A DNA stretch of 64,000 nucleotides, taken from positions 62,001-126,000 of the forward strand of contig JAKSZP010000014.1 of NCBI GenBank assembly GCA_022478985.1, written 5' to 3'. Positions 1 through 12,316 of the stretch are shown one piece after another. Below the pieces are notes generated by a model, which ran no database searches, was not told the DNA's origin, and worked only from the letters and a program-made list of their open reading frames with translations. Origin of the DNA: Massospora cicadina. Its lineage: Eukaryota > Entomophthoromycota > Entomophthoromycetes > Entomophthorales > Entomophthoraceae. How positions within the stretch are numbered: the first letter of the stretch is position 1; each line of letters starts with the position of its first letter. The position numbers were made by a program, and so were the translations under genes.

Positions 1-2695
1 CTTAAGCACTTGAGGGGGGAGAAATTGGATGTGCTGCTCAAATGAGCAGTATTTGCTTGATTACCTTGATTGACGCCACTTATCACCAGCAGGTCAGGAG
101 AAACCAATGAAACCATATATAAGCTCTGTTAGGCTGTTGATAAGCCCAGCTTCAGAAAATCATGGGCTAAAGATATGACATCAGTATTAATTAGCTGGGT
201 TAGTGTTCCAGACAATTGACGTGCCAAAAAGAGTCTGGGCTTCCATTGGGGGTACTCCAATATCTATGAAAGAATCCATAGTCCATAAGGCATCGCCATT
301 CTGATGATACATGAATAAGAACCACGTGGGGACAGGTGTGGAAATACTATTCTATGAACATCATTCCTGCTCTGACCAGTAAGCTGATTGCTGGAAGTAA
401 TCCTGACAACGCTTTGAATATGGGGTCAAAATGCCAAGGTTGGCGGGAGGGGATTGTTCTGTCCATTGGTGTTTTCCTTTTTGGGTGGATTACCAACTTT
501 GCTGAATGTGCACCTGATAACGTGAAGCAACAAGGGTCCTGTCAGGTTCAGTCCCAGCCATTTTGTTTCGAGTAGAATCTTCCAAATCTTCATTATCATT
601 TTCTCCTTAGTTGTGGAGATATGAATCAAGTAATGGATCAATCAGCCCTCTTTAGGTTACTTAGGGCCATACTCCTAATATTATTGAGCGTGTATCTGAT
701 ACTGAGGTGTGGCAATTGTTTTGCCAGGTTTAATCCCAGCAGAGCTTTTTTTGAGATGTGATCACCAAATCATCATTTCCATTTTCTTCATAGTTTACAC
801 AGATTAAGTTGAGCATTTGGTCATTCCATTCGCTTTGAGATTCTCAATAGTCATTTTGCTAGTTTGGGCCATCTTGCAAAACTTATAGGGTATAACTCCC
901 AAGGGTTTCCACGCTGAGATAGGTAACAGTTGAGATAACTAATGTGACGGCCACCATCCTTACTGATACAGATAAGCGTGGACTCTCCATCAGTTGGGGT
1001 GGTTTCTTGGGGATCACCAGACTAGTTGAAAATTATAAAATGTTAAAAGAATTTTGGCAAAATTAAAGTTTTATAAGGATGGTACAAAATAACTCAGCAC
1101 TACCATCAGCAGAGCACTGGGTTTTTTAAGTGAAGGTAAGTGAGGGGTGGGGGCTTGGGAATAATTCTTTCAACTGGGCGCGCAAATCTTTAAATGCTGG
1201 ACTTTTGCATCATGGCTTAGCTTGCAGATTTCAGGTGCCTTAATTTACAGTTCCTATTGCCAAATTTTTTGCTTCCATCCGGGTTCCAGCATGCTTGCAT
1301 ATCTCACAATTTTCCTAACAAAATTTTCTATCCCTTTGAAGGGATCTTTGCCAGATCCATTTTGGGGCTAACCTTTCTGTTAGGGTTTTGGTCTCAATCT
1401 GCTAAATTTGCTCAGATTTATTCATAGATTGTTGCAATTTTCATGACTGGCTTTGGCTGAAATGAATCTCCCAGAAAATCCTCCCCCTCCATTCTTTGGC
1501 TTGTCATAAAATTGAGTTGAGGGGCCTTGGCAGAAATCCACCGCTCATCAAAGGTGTTCCCTAAATCTGCCATTTTATCTAATTGAAGGGCTCAGGGATG
1601 TTCTTCTTTCTTTGAAAAAAAGGGGTGAATCAATTGGTCCAATTTCTGGGGGCATCTAGGATCCTTACAAGGGCCTTAGAATTTGAACCCTTTTTGGTTA
1701 TAAAGGGGTGTACACCTCTTTCCAGCTTGATGGCCGGCCTCTGAGGCCTTACACAAAGTTTCTTGAAACCTGCAGTACCTTGTGGACTGTGGCTATCCTT
1801 GTGAGTCTTGATATACCCACAAAGGAAGCCAGGTCCTTCCCTTGCACGCTGAATTTCTAACGGTTGGAGTGGACAATCCAAACTAAGCCATTGGGTCATA
1901 TCTGAACCCACTCCTTTGCAACCTCAGCAAGCTAGTAAGTCATCAGGATAAGCATCATGGCGATAAAGGTGGAATCTCATCTGCACATTGGTATATGAAG
2001 TATTTTGTGATTAGTTGATATTTGGGTGAGCTTATTGTTTAGTCGATCAATCTTTAACAAGCAGTATGAGCTTCTAATTCTGAACAAATTGATTAGCATC
2101 TACCAAGATACTTTTACATTGAATCTCCTTTAAGTTTTAGGATTGAAAAGGTCTACTTTAGTTTTATTATTCATTTAGCTAGTCCTTTGAACCCAAGTAT
2201 CTTCATAAGTTTTTTCTGCCATAACTAAATTATAACTATTAATCCCTGTCAGCATGCACAACCATCACTTTTTATCACTGGCAAATGATAGGCCACCCAT
2301 CTTTTTAATAAAAGCTCATACTGAATTTATGGTGTATCTTGCCTATTTGATGCAACTCTCTAGCCTTAAAAGCTTACAGCGTTCACCACCTATATGTCAC
2401 ACCCATCACCACTTTATAAAATCCTTGGTAACGAGATCTAATTTAGCTTAAGGTGCCATCCCAATAAAAGGTAAACTTGGCCCATCTTATATCACCTCAA
2501 ATGGTTGAAGTGACCTAATGGCCACCCTAAGCTTATCATTGGCCAGCAATTCCCAACCCCCAGAGGTTGTTCATCCTCAGATGAGGATAAGGGGTAGGCT
2601 AGATTTTGAGCCAACTAATCCTAAAGCTAGACAATTCTGATATATTTGTTCTATCCACCATATTTAGCTGTTATGGCATCCAGATGATCACCCTA
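1..2695. other. Gene-free AT-rich DNA
   Basis: I see no coding region, RNA gene or complete mobile element here. The open frames are short, overlap on both strands and have no recognisable domains. The opening bases hold a purine-rich run (CACTTGAGGGGGG near 7-19) that resembles the polypurine tracts of the LTR elements further on, so the left edge may be the tail of another decayed element. I could not find its LTR. Confidence 0.5.
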
Positions 2696-2699
2696 TCAA

Positions 2700-2913
2700 T
2701 CCTTTGCACTTGAGAGACGACTCTCACTCACCACATGATCTGATGCCACAACTTGAGAGGTGACACTTGCTTACCACTTGGTTTGATGTGGAAACTTGAT
2801 GCATGGCAATGACTGTTTAGTTTCCCCATCAACCCAAGTGGTGAGCAAGTGTCACCTCTCAAGTTGTGGCATCAAATCATGTGGTGAGTGAGTCACCTCT
2901 TAGGTGCAAAGGG
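2700..2913. mobile_element. piggyBac-type foldback MITE
   Basis: A 214 bp element made almost entirely of two inverted arms (about 2700-2795 and 2820-2913, ~90% identical by eye) around a ~24 bp loop, so it would fold into a long hairpin. The right end reads GTGCAAAGGG followed by TTAA (914-917 of the 2 kb block). The left end is TCAA then TCCTTTGCAC, i.e. the same end with one C-to-T change in the target site and one in the first base. TTAA target sites with CCCTTTGC-type ends are the hallmark of the piggyBac superfamily. There is no room for a transposase, so it is non-autonomous. Confidence 0.75.
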
Positions 2914-4107
2914 TTAATGGCATGGTTAACATCTTCAATAGCTCTTGCAGATGGTCTTCCTTGGTGATCTTTGCTTGGTTTCAGTTTGCATCATCAAAAT
3001 GGTATAGAATTATACTAAGCTCCATATCCAGCCATCAACCTTCCAAAATCCGTTGGGTGAATGGCCTGACAAGAAAGACTGGGCCTGTATCAGGGGTACC
3101 CATAATCCATGATAGCCTCAACAGCTCACAGGTTACTGCCATCCTATTATACATAAAGAGGATTGGCTGGGAGTGAGGTGAGGGAAGTATTGGTTGAGGA
3201 ACATGGTTCTCACCCCCAAACTAAAGACAGGTAACCTTAAATCCGAGTGTCCCACAGTATGGTACCTGTGGTTGCATTGGTAGGTGATATCTGAGATTGA
3301 GAGTAGGGTTCAGCCTTGCTGATGTCAGAGCGTTTAGATTCTAATGTTCCTACAGGCTGGGCAGCCAGGGTTCTCACAGACTGGTAGATCTCCCAGCCTT
3401 GTCCCATGTAAAACTTGAATGGAGATTACCTTCATAATGCTTGTTAGCGTATCCCCTTATATCAGGTTTTGTAGTTACGTTTGGTACTTGAGGGGGTGAT
3501 TGCAAATTACCAGTTGTTGGTATGGGTGGCACTCGTCGAGGGTGAGCTTGCAAATTGCTAGATGGTTGGTATGGTTAGATTTTCTGTACATCCTGTGAGA
3601 TATTTCCTCATGGTAGCCAAGGCGCTTAGTGCTAAGGAAACCATCACTACATCCGCATGTAATGATAATTGAGGCCCCACTATAAAGCCTAATTGGTGGG
3701 TTGCAGGGGTTGTATTTAAGTGAGAGGTAATTTAACTTGTTTTTTTAGGATGCTATCTTTATTGTATGCAATCATAGGGATAACTCTACCCTACCACCAG
3801 TAACGTTTTTCTATCTATACCAAATTTGTTGGGGAATCCTGGTGAGCAGTTCTATATAAGTATGGGGCTGGATGTGCAATTCCTGAGGGGTTTTAGTGGG
3901 GGTAACCTACTTTTGGAACTCAACTCGGTGACTTCAGATACCTCTGATACATTCAATCTTTGCCCCAACCCTTTTCGGCTGAGAGTTTCCTCACTCAAGA
4001 AGATACGATAATTAACTATAAGTTCCTGGGGATTTTGGGTACTTAGGGAAAGGGGGGTGGCCACCTATCATTTAAGAGGTTGGCCTAGGCCCACAACTTT
4101 CTAACAG

Positions 4108-4109
<2 letters not shown>
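2914..4109. other. Gene-free AT-rich DNA
   Basis: No gene or element could be supported. A purine run at about 3484-3495 (acttgagggggtga) again resembles an LTR-element polypurine tract. Short ORFs on both strands near 3826-4064 overlap each other and have no domain. Confidence 0.4.

Positions 4110-4171
<62 letters not shown>
4110..4171. repeat. (AG)n microsatellite
   Basis: Thirty-one uninterrupted AG dinucleotides. It lies 0.7 kb from the 3' end of VPS54, at the edge where base composition changes from AT-rich repeat DNA to the GC-rich gene. Confidence 0.97.
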
Positions 4172-4175
<4 letters not shown>

Positions 4176-4873
4176 GAGCCCTTTTTGGTCCTGAAGGGAT
4201 GGATGGCCAATCTGGCTCAATAGCCATAGGTCGGCTGCTTACGAAACCAGTTAAGCCACCTTAGCCTGAGCCATACCTGACAAAGGTCAGTGGAATGGTT
4301 AACCCATAGGCTGGGTACATTCAGATGCTTATGCAGACAACTTATAAGGGTAGCTCGAGCTCAGCTGTAGATCTCAACTTTGAAGGTATAGGTGATTTCC
4401 ACCCAGCTATGAAACTCGATACTATACCCCACCCCTTAAAGCTATGCCAAGTGTCGAGCCAAAAGCTGAATAGAAATCCCAACGCGCACCCCGGACGGCC
4501 AAAGGGTTATATGAGCAACCTCTACCGAAACCCTTTCCAAACTGTCCCATAATCAGAAACTTAATGGTTGGTTAGAGTATCCCATCTCCCCACCATCGAT
4601 TTCAGCTTTAAGGCTTTGATCGTAGATGGGGTATCCTTTAGCTCAGTTATCATTAAAGCTCCAGCCATGAGATCGTTTGAGGGCCCAATTTTATAACCGG
4701 ATGGCGAGGATTAGGGCGTCGATTGGGGCCAAGGTCTACAGGGCGGGGGGTCGGAATGTAGCCAAGGGCATGACCCTGCCGCTGCGGTTATTTGACGAGC
4801 TTACTTTTTGGTCGTTGAGCTTTCGGTTGGTAAGCCGAGCTGGGGAGGTCAGCTCGAATAGGTTGGGTAAAGG
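4172..4873. other. 3' flank of VPS54
   Basis: GC content rises towards the gene from about 4480. No further coding exon could be supported after the stop codon at 4874-4876, although a small extra 3' exon cannot be excluded. No clear polyadenylation signal was recognised. Confidence 0.4.
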
Positions 4874-7800
4874 TTATAGGGCAATGTCGTTGACCACCAC
4901 TTCTAGGTGGTGCAGATTTGAAACTTGGGTCGAGAGGGCGGAGAGCTCGGCGATCAGAAACTGCACGTCGAGCAGCAGCCGGCGCTTGGCGCTGGGGGTC
5001 CTGAGGGGGAGGTGGGGGATGGCGCGCTCGAGGGCGGCGGCGTACTCCCGGTTGACGTGGGTGACCACGCTTTGGGTCTCCTTGGGGCGGAGGTAGCGCC
5101 CCACGATGCGGTGCAGGGACTGGACATCGGCCACCAGATCGCGCATGTACTGGCTAACCGGGCCTGGAGCGGGGAGGTCCCAATCTACTTGGCCCATCTT
5201 GGCGAGGTGGATGGCGGCTCGGTCGGCCAGGATGGCGACCAGCTTGGCGTGCAGCTGAGATTGATGCTCCCCGAGGTCCTGCCCCACGCGCCGGAGCGGG
5301 CTGCCCAGCACCTTGCCGGGGCATAGCGCGAGGCAGGCGCTCAGGTAAGGCAGCGACGCCTGGGCCATGGCGAGCGTCTGAGCGGCAACCGAGATGTGAC
5401 GTGCCGAGATGCGGTTGAGCCCGGCGGTGCGCATAGCCCCGGCGCCCAGCACGGCCTGGCATACGAGCTGGTTGAAGTGATCCAGCAGAACAGTCATGCG
5501 GCTGGCAACCTCCTGGGCCAGGGTGGGAAGGTTCACGGCACACCGCAGGTAATCCAGCAGCATCTGAAGGAGGGCCAGCCCACTGATGCTGACAAAGTAG
5601 TCGGCGCCACCGACCCTCAGCTGCTCGGCAGTCTCGCATTCCAGCTTGGACGGTGGGCCGCAGCCAAAGAACAGCTGGGGGTGGTTGACCCTGTGCGTGT
5701 CCGCGTGCTGCAGCATGTGCGCCATCAGCTGATAGTCCGACGCGACTGGGGAAGCCGCCCAGGGGTCCGAATCCACGTTGAGCGCCACGCCCTTCATCTT
5801 CTCCTCGTGGAAGTTGTAAAGGAAGGCATGGGAGTGGGCGAGGAACGAGCTGCGGAGCACCGATGCCGCACGCCCGAACCCCGCCTCGAGGTACCCCACG
5901 AAGGCCCACACCAGCTTGTGCAAACGGTGGAAATCCTTCGCCCCGAGCCGCGAGTTGCTCTCGGACCGTAACCCGAGGAGGTGGCTGGCAAGGCTCTGCA
6001 CCTCCTCGAACGCTTCCTGCCGCCCCTCGTCCGCCTTCGTGACCCAATCGAACCCGCCCCCCTCGCCCAACAGGAATTCCTCCACGTAGCCGTGCACCGA
6101 CGCGAGGCGGCAGACCACCCTATGGAGCGCCTGATAACTGACGGCGAGAAGGTCCAAAAACTTCTCCAGGGTTGCCGCCCGGATCTGCCGGCCATAAGGG
6201 TGCTTCCTAACATGGGCTCAATAAGCTTTTGCCAACGCCCCCATAAGCAAACCCAACTATGACATTAAGCTATAACACTTTCGTCGCATCAAATCGCGCG
6301 GCTTAAACTAAGGCTAGCCCAAAACCAAGAAAAGGGAGCTCAGGCAAATCCGAAGCTGGGCTCCGGAGAGCTAAACTCAACCAACGTTAAAGGTGACACC
6401 CCTTCCAACAAACGTCACACTTAAACCAAAGTACTAAAGTGGACGCGAGTTCCACTTGGGACAAAACGATACAAATAAGCCCGCTCATACCAATAAGAAG
6501 CATCTTGAAAGGTACCATTAAGTTTGTACCCGCTTTAATAGATCAAGGGTACTTTGTAAGTGCCAACCTAGCCACCCTATCGCCCAACAAAAACCATAAA
6601 GCTTGACGCAACAACCCCCCGGCACCTGGCCGACCAGTAAAGGGGGATGGCGACCCCTCGAGGTACACCTCACGCACATTTACTAATGGACTCGAAATAG
6701 TTTAACCACGGGTAAAAAACGAACTTACTCCCACGCCTTCTGGCTCCTGGGCGGAGCAGGCTCACTCTCCGAAACGGGTTCATCAAAGTAGACCGACAGG
6801 ATTTGCAGCTGGGCTTTATAGATCCCCTCCGTTAACGAAGCGATGGCCACATCGAGCACTTTGGGGAGGGAGCGGGCCGAGTACAAAGCGTTTAGCAACG
6901 GCTTAAGGCTGTTGCGCTCGCCCGCGTCGAAAACGAGGCCGAGGGGAAGCTCTAAAGCGCCCCCGAGGTACTTTTCGCCCTCGGCGCGGAGTTCAGCTAC
7001 GATGGCGGGAAGGTGGGCCCCCGAAATTATCGACCTCATAAGTTCGCCAATTAAGATATCTACGAACCGGGATTCCAAAAGCCCCACCACCTGCGACCTC
7101 CGCTCGGTTAAATTGGAACTAAGGGCGGCAAGGCAATTCAGCTGCCCCAACCTCAGATTCGACCTTCCCTCAGCCTTCCCAAGATCAAATGGGAGGGTGC
7201 CCTTCTGAGAGCATGGGGCCAGATCCGCTCCCCCAGCAGCCCCGTTCTCGGGAGCTCTTAAAGTCACCAGTCGCGGCCCATCAGATAGGTTCAATTGCTG
7301 CCGCAGCTCATCAATCAGGCTGATCGCAGTTAAGGGGTCCCGGTTATCGATTAACCCCTTTAGAGCGTTCTCGGACTCGCGGGCACCCTTTAAGACGTTA
7401 ATGGCCCGCTTTAAAGCCAACATATTCTCACGCCGCCGCCTCAGTTGGACGATCGACCTGCTACCGTCCACCTGGGTTTTGCGAACGAGATCCAGCGAGG
7501 CGCGGATATCGGATATACGCCCAATACAGGCGTCCGTCTCCCCCTCCAGCTGCTGCAGCGTCGACAGCGCCGCGAAGAAACCTTCGGAACGGGCCCCGAT
7601 CTCCCGCACAAGCTGGGACTCGACGCGATCCAAGAATTGGCCGAGAGTTTCCTGGAGCTCGGGGGAGGTCATTACCCTAAGCTCGCCCTCGACCACCCCC
7701 TCAACGCTCACCAAGCTCCCGATGGCGCGGAAAGTCGTCGCGCAATCCAAAGAGAAGCCGGGGTCGTGAAAGCATTCCGGCAAGCCTTGGGTAACGGGTT

Positions 7801-8317
7801 GCCCCACACAGCCGCCCGCCTCCAAACTCGTCAAACCGCTACGTGGGCTCAATAGGCTAACATTTTCGCTGATGAGGCGGCGGTACTCCTCAAAGGGTGG
7901 GGCAAGTTCCGATAGGTAGGCGTCAAACTCCGAACCTTTAACTTTCCTCAAGTGCGCCTTGTTGACCTTGGGAGGATGGGTTTTGCGCTTGGGTATAAAA
8001 TTTAAGTTGGCATCATCGCCATGCAGGATGGTGAAGCTATCGTGGTGCAACGCAACTTTATCTAAACTGAATGGGTGAGGGTTAATGTTAGTTGGTAAAA
8101 TGGATCCGGTATCCCTCGCTTGGTTGGTACCGGGTGAGTGAAGCGTTAAGCCTGACTTGTGGCTAGGAGAGGTAAGTTTAGTTCTCGGGTCGGAAAAGAT
8201 GCTGGGTTCGTCCGACGGATTTTGGGCGATGCCATCCCCCTCGTCAATAGTTTCAAGGGCTAACCGTGGGGGTGGGGTATTTACTTTATCAAATGGAAAC
8301 CTAGCCCGACCGCTCAT
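4874..8317 (-). CDS. VPS54: VPS54, GARP complex subunit (two exons)
   Basis: The protein is a subunit of the GARP tethering complex, which captures endosome-derived vesicles at the trans-Golgi network. Exon 1 is 8317-6729 and exon 2 is 6206-4874, giving about 973 residues, close to animal VPS54 proteins. The N-terminal ~110 residues are low-complexity. The conserved Vps54 N-terminal region follows (about 115-160, and about 215-350, containing LQETLGQFLDRVESQL and FFAALSTLQQLEG). The C-terminal Vps54 domain lies in exon 2, with the family signature LVCQAVLGAGAMRTAGL and KLVAILADR. The start is the first in-frame ATG of a long GC-rich frame. The exon junction is supported by a GTAAGT donor, a TTAG acceptor and matching phase (codon GA|G). 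The gene is intact and markedly GC-rich against its neighbours. The splice site and the 3' end are predictions. Confidence 0.85.
6207..6728 (-). other. VPS54 intron
   Basis: A 522 bp intron between the two VPS54 exons. The donor GTAAGT is at 6728-6723 and the acceptor TTAG ends at 6207. Splicing joins the exons in frame (TGG GA|G AAG). No further exon is needed to reach normal VPS54 length, and none was recognised inside. Confidence 0.75.
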
Positions 8318-8899
8318 TGAATCTTGGGGGTATGTAATAAAAAAAGTTAGGGTTCGTGCTCGCCTTACCGCCCCCCCCCAACTAAACCTACGCGAGCGTC
8401 AGGCTTGGAAATTTGGGCACCCCATCCCCGTAATTATTCAAAGTTGATTGGCTCAATTCAATCAGCACCGAAATGAAACTCCATCGATGGGATGTCGGGC
8501 CAATATAGGCTTTTGTATAGTACACATGAGCCATTTCTAAGTGGCTTCCTATATCAGTCCAAGCCTTAAAATACAAATTTTAATCCACTAAAACATTTGA
8601 GTACCATCTTATTGATCACCTCAAAGATTCCTTTCAACCTACAAGCTACATCATCTATAGGACCTCAGCTATTTACTTAAACTATAAAGCTTTTAATAAT
8701 AACTCCAATGACTAAAACTATCTACCCCATCTACTGTATAAACATAAATTAGTGTTGATTGACTGGTCATATGTAGTAATAACTTCTCATCACTTTTTAA
8801 AAACAAGTTTATAAGTCTTATAGCTCTACTATCACTTTCCAAACCACCTTTTCAAAAGCCACCATTACTTTGAGATAACCCAACTACATATATAAGGCT
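8318..8899. other. Upstream region of VPS54
   Basis: Between the VPS54 start and chromovirus A. GC-rich for the first ~120 bp, with a C9 run near 8371-8379, then abruptly AT-rich. The VPS54 promoter must lie here or nearby, but no TATA box or other element could be assigned. No gene is seen. Confidence 0.4.
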
Positions 8900-8904
8900 T
8901 GTAC

Positions 8905-9796
8905 TGCCATGGTTACATGACACAATTATTAATACAAATTGTAGAGACAAGGCTGGGTGTAAGGAGGCCAAAACAATAAATTTGGCAGGCCTCCCTGACC
9001 TGAAGCATACCCTGGACCAATGTTGGTTACAGGCAAGATATACCTAAGTTAGTCCTGGGGGTATGCATGATGCTTGGCCCTGCATTACATTGAGGGTATT
9101 GAAATGCAACAGCTTTGTTACTCTAATGATAGTTTGTTATAGTTGCTTGGAGAATGAGGTTTTGAAACCCATTTGATTTACAATATTGCCAAAACTGGAA
9201 GAATTCAGCTGAAATCAATAAGTCAATTTTGGACTTACTTGAGCTATAGTACCTTGGCTGATGGTAGTGTGCACTTATTGGTTCATTTTAGGCTTAGTAC
9301 CACTCCCACAGATTGATGATTCTCCACATAATATTTATTAATAATTTCTGAGACCAACCTTGCTTGTTAGTTGACTTGCTTGATATAAAACCTATTAGTT
9401 TTACATTTTTGCATGGTCCCTTGGGTGAACCTGTGTGCAGACCTCCTCAAGGAGGTCTCCAATAATATAGGATATTTTATTTTATCTAGACTAACAATGG
9501 AATCTGGTGAACACCTGGGCTATCCTAGTCCCCTCCAGATCTAGGCATCCAAGCACCCTGACACAGATCTACATTTTGTTGTGGACTCCTCCTTTGAGTC
9601 CAACCAAGTTCTGTCATTTGTTTGTTATCTACTTATATATTCTGTGCTTTATACCCTTTCCCTGGGTCCCCTCTGCTCCAGCACCTTCCAAGTTGACCTA
9701 TTCCCAATCTTACTAGGGACTAGTTCCCTTGCAGTGTGGCTGTACATCCTGCACCACCTTTCTGGAAACAAGAGAGCTACAGACACTCTATTGACA
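8905..9796 (+). repeat. Element A 5' LTR
   Basis: Begins TGCCATGG (the 3' LTR has TGTCTTAG) and ends TTGACA. It is collinear with 15399-15820 plus 17034-17490 and with the 5' LTR of element G at 33593. Homology between A and G continues past the LTR end, consistent with shared leader DNA. No tRNA-type TGG primer site follows directly; the next bases are TTAGTTGACC. Confidence 0.85.
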
Positions 9797-11311
9797 TTAG
9801 TTGACCAACCTTTTTACTTTACATGCATGAGAATTATCCATGTGGGGCTTTCTTTAATTGTGAACTGGGTGCGCTGGCCATTTGTCACAGTCTTTATGGT
9901 GCTCACCACAGTTTTCTCATTTGACTTAATGTTGGTGCATTTAAACGTTATTCTTGCTACCACCAACTGGGAAATGCTCAATCCTCCTGCTTGTACCTGT
10001 TGAACTCAGACACTTCATGATCCTGTTGTTGCAATTTCACAACTTTCTTTAAAATTGATCTGAAATTCAACAGGCTCTTGCTTCCCTCTCACCAGAAGCT
10101 TCCTTTAATAATGCATTAAATGGTTCCCATTCACCCTTGCAGGAGTGGATTTGCTGTATCAGCTGTCTCCTGAGGCTTTCAACTGGGTTTTCATGGTGTT
10201 CCATGCACAGCCACTCTCATGGAATTCAGTGGTGTCACAATCAGAAAATCCCCAGTTTCTGACCGCCATAAAATAATTCTTTTGGTGCCACTGGCAAGCA
10301 ACCAAAGCAGCCTAACCAAGTAGGGAGAGGTTTGGGCACTGACAGCACCAGATATTGACTACTACTGGTTGGTTATGCAAAGTCCTCTGGGTTGGTCTGA
10401 CCCAACCACACAAAAGCTCCTCAAAACCAAACACCCAAAAAAGATTACAGGTATGCAAGGTATGCTAAACCAAAACAACCTTTATTTTTATTCAGGATCA
10501 TAAAAAACAAAGGTGCCCGCTGACCAGAGCTCATCTGGGGAGCCACCACCAATGCTCCCCAGGTGGGGAATGCTAGGGTTAATATTCCAAAGTGAACTTT
10601 GGAATCAGCAGGTGTGCCTTATAAAGGCTGCCCTTCAGGGGCCTCACCTGAGTCATTGATTAGTCTCACACAAGCCTAATCTACAACTTGGGTGAGGCAC
10701 AACCCAGCGCCCAAAATGACCAAACCAAAAACATTTTAAAGTGATTTGACTCAGATTCAGAAAATCCAAATTTGAGTCAGAATGTACAATCAAGACAAAC
10801 TCAATCGTTACAAGTGGAGAATTTGAAGCATTTCCTGGAGCAGTGTCATCCAAATGTGTCATCTGTCCAAGTCTTCTATGAGTTCTTTGCTTTGCGCCAA
10901 GCTGGCCTCCCAGAGAAATTATATGTAAATAATTTTGCAACATGGCCCTTGCTCTATCATTGTCAGATGTCATTAAAACGTCATTCCTCCATTCTATTTT
11001 GGACACCCCCTCAAGATACGCCCCGGTATGGCAAGCTCCTCCTAACTTTGACCAGCTGATTGAAGCTATTTGGGGCGATTTCCCCACCCCAACCAGAAAG
11101 GGTCCAGGTAGTTTGGCCATCATTGTTTCACCTGGGGCCCCTATAAATACAGGCCCCAAAAAACTTGTGTGTGCCTCTCAAAATGGAGGAATCATATCCT
11201 ACCATTCCTTTGAGTTCCACCAAACTTAAAGGCAAGCAGTGGTCTAGCCCCACAGATTTATTATGTTTCAGTTGATTCCACCACAATTTCACCCACATTG
11301 ACCTTATAGAT
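9797..11311 (+). other. Element A leader with TATA-bearing monomer
   Basis: A long untranslated-looking leader. Overlapping short ORFs occur on both strands and none has a domain. Part of it (about 11020-11300) aligns with 37408-37620 in element G, including the motif CCCCTATAAATAC at 11139-11150, and its tail (about 11200-11290) matches the monomers at 38800-39000. It looks like one and a half copies of the promoter-like repeat that is multiplied in G. Confidence 0.55.
11141..11150 (+). promoter_or_regulatory. TATA-box-like motif in element A leader
   Basis: CTATAAATAC within the conserved monomer shared with element G. It lies 1.3 kb inside the element, not in the LTR, and about 160 bp before the gag remnant. 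Function is inferred only from the motif and its repeated conservation. Confidence 0.4.
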
Positions 11312-11659
11312 ATGGCGCATGTACTATTGTTTTTTCCTTTGAATGGGGCAGAGCTCCCCACCAATCCTTTCCCCATTTTTATGGAACATGAGGGGATGGA
11401 TGAGTCTGGCCCCAGATTTAAAGTAAATTATTCAACTAAATTTGTTTTTTCTTTGCACTGCATTTCTATGGTGCCAGCTGGATCATTGATGAAGGGCCTA
11501 GTGGTGATGCCTTGGATAACAATGAACAAACTGGCCAGTGGATCAGGTATGGAGTCACTGATGCCCAAAAATGCATTTTATAATGTGGCATATGTAAAAT
11601 TAAACGAGCCAAGTATCAGCTCCAACAGCTCTGACGCAGACCCCACTCCTGTGTACTAG
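11312..11659 (+). pseudogene. Element A gag remnant
   Basis: A 115-codon open frame before the protease, without a domain I can name. Its second half aligns at the DNA level with about 40900-41160 of element G, just before element E inserted there, which places it in the gag region. Compared with G, most of the gag region is missing in A, so this is a deleted remnant. No zinc knuckle was found in A. Confidence 0.45.
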
Positions 11660-11939
11660 GTCACACCAGAGAACCCGCGCTTGACCCCTACCATGACTCA
11701 CAGAACCCAGGATGTTGAAAAAAGTTATTTTAGAATACACAAATGTTTTTGCAACAGCTGAGATTGTGGTGGGGTATTTGTCTCAGTAGTGAGAGTGTCC
11801 AACTTTTCCTCTCCATTTTATGATGCAAAAACTTATCCTAAAGGTATGCTTATGCCAGATGATGATTTTCCAGGGGAGGTGTTGGCGCTATATGCTATGA
11901 ATAAAGACCATTCTGGATATTTTTTGTTGTCTTTTACTC

Positions 11940-12190
11940 TTTGTTCCCCTTTAGGAAAAGATCAGCACAACTATTTTGGTAGATGAAGGAGCCTCTGAAA
12001 AATTTATTGACCAAGACCTAGTTAACTACCTTCAGTTGAATTACCTGCCAGGTGGTATGTTAGGGGAGGGGCTTGCAAGGTATTCCCACGCTGAAGATTC
12101 TAGGGTTGGTGGAATATCATGTTGGCAAATATCATTTGGCTGACCGCTTCCAGACTATCAAAAACCTATTGTAACCCATTATTTTAGTAG
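11940..12190 (+). pseudogene. Element A aspartic protease remnant
   Basis: The retropepsin active-site region lies at about 11982-11996 and reads DEGAS followed by EKFIDQDLV; element G has DTGAS at the same place (54731-54745). The Thr-to-Glu change at the centre of the D-T/S-G triad predicts an inactive enzyme. In-frame stops follow before the RT. Confidence 0.65.
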
Positions 12191-12316
12191 TAGAGTGGTG
12201 GCGAAAGTTTGTCATCAAACCAACTTGAAAGCCAATACCTTGTCATTATCACTGAAAAATGGTCAAAATTTAGTTGTCCCCTTGTCTGAAGCAAACTCTC
12301 AGGGAAGTTTTCCCCA

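Noticed and set aside
4172..4290. tRNA-like A box (TGGCTTAACTGG on the minus strand) next to the AG microsatellite, a possible SINE
   Set aside because: No B box at tRNA spacing and no target duplication.
4925..5971. Long plus-strand ORFs over VPS54
   Set aside because: They are antisense shadows of the GC-rich VPS54 exon; only the minus strand gives a conserved protein.
9507..10003. ORFs in the A 5' LTR and leader (for example 9581-10003) as genes
   Set aside because: They cross the LTR boundary, and the matching LTR at 17100-17420 has a different broken frame; they are chance frames in repeat DNA.
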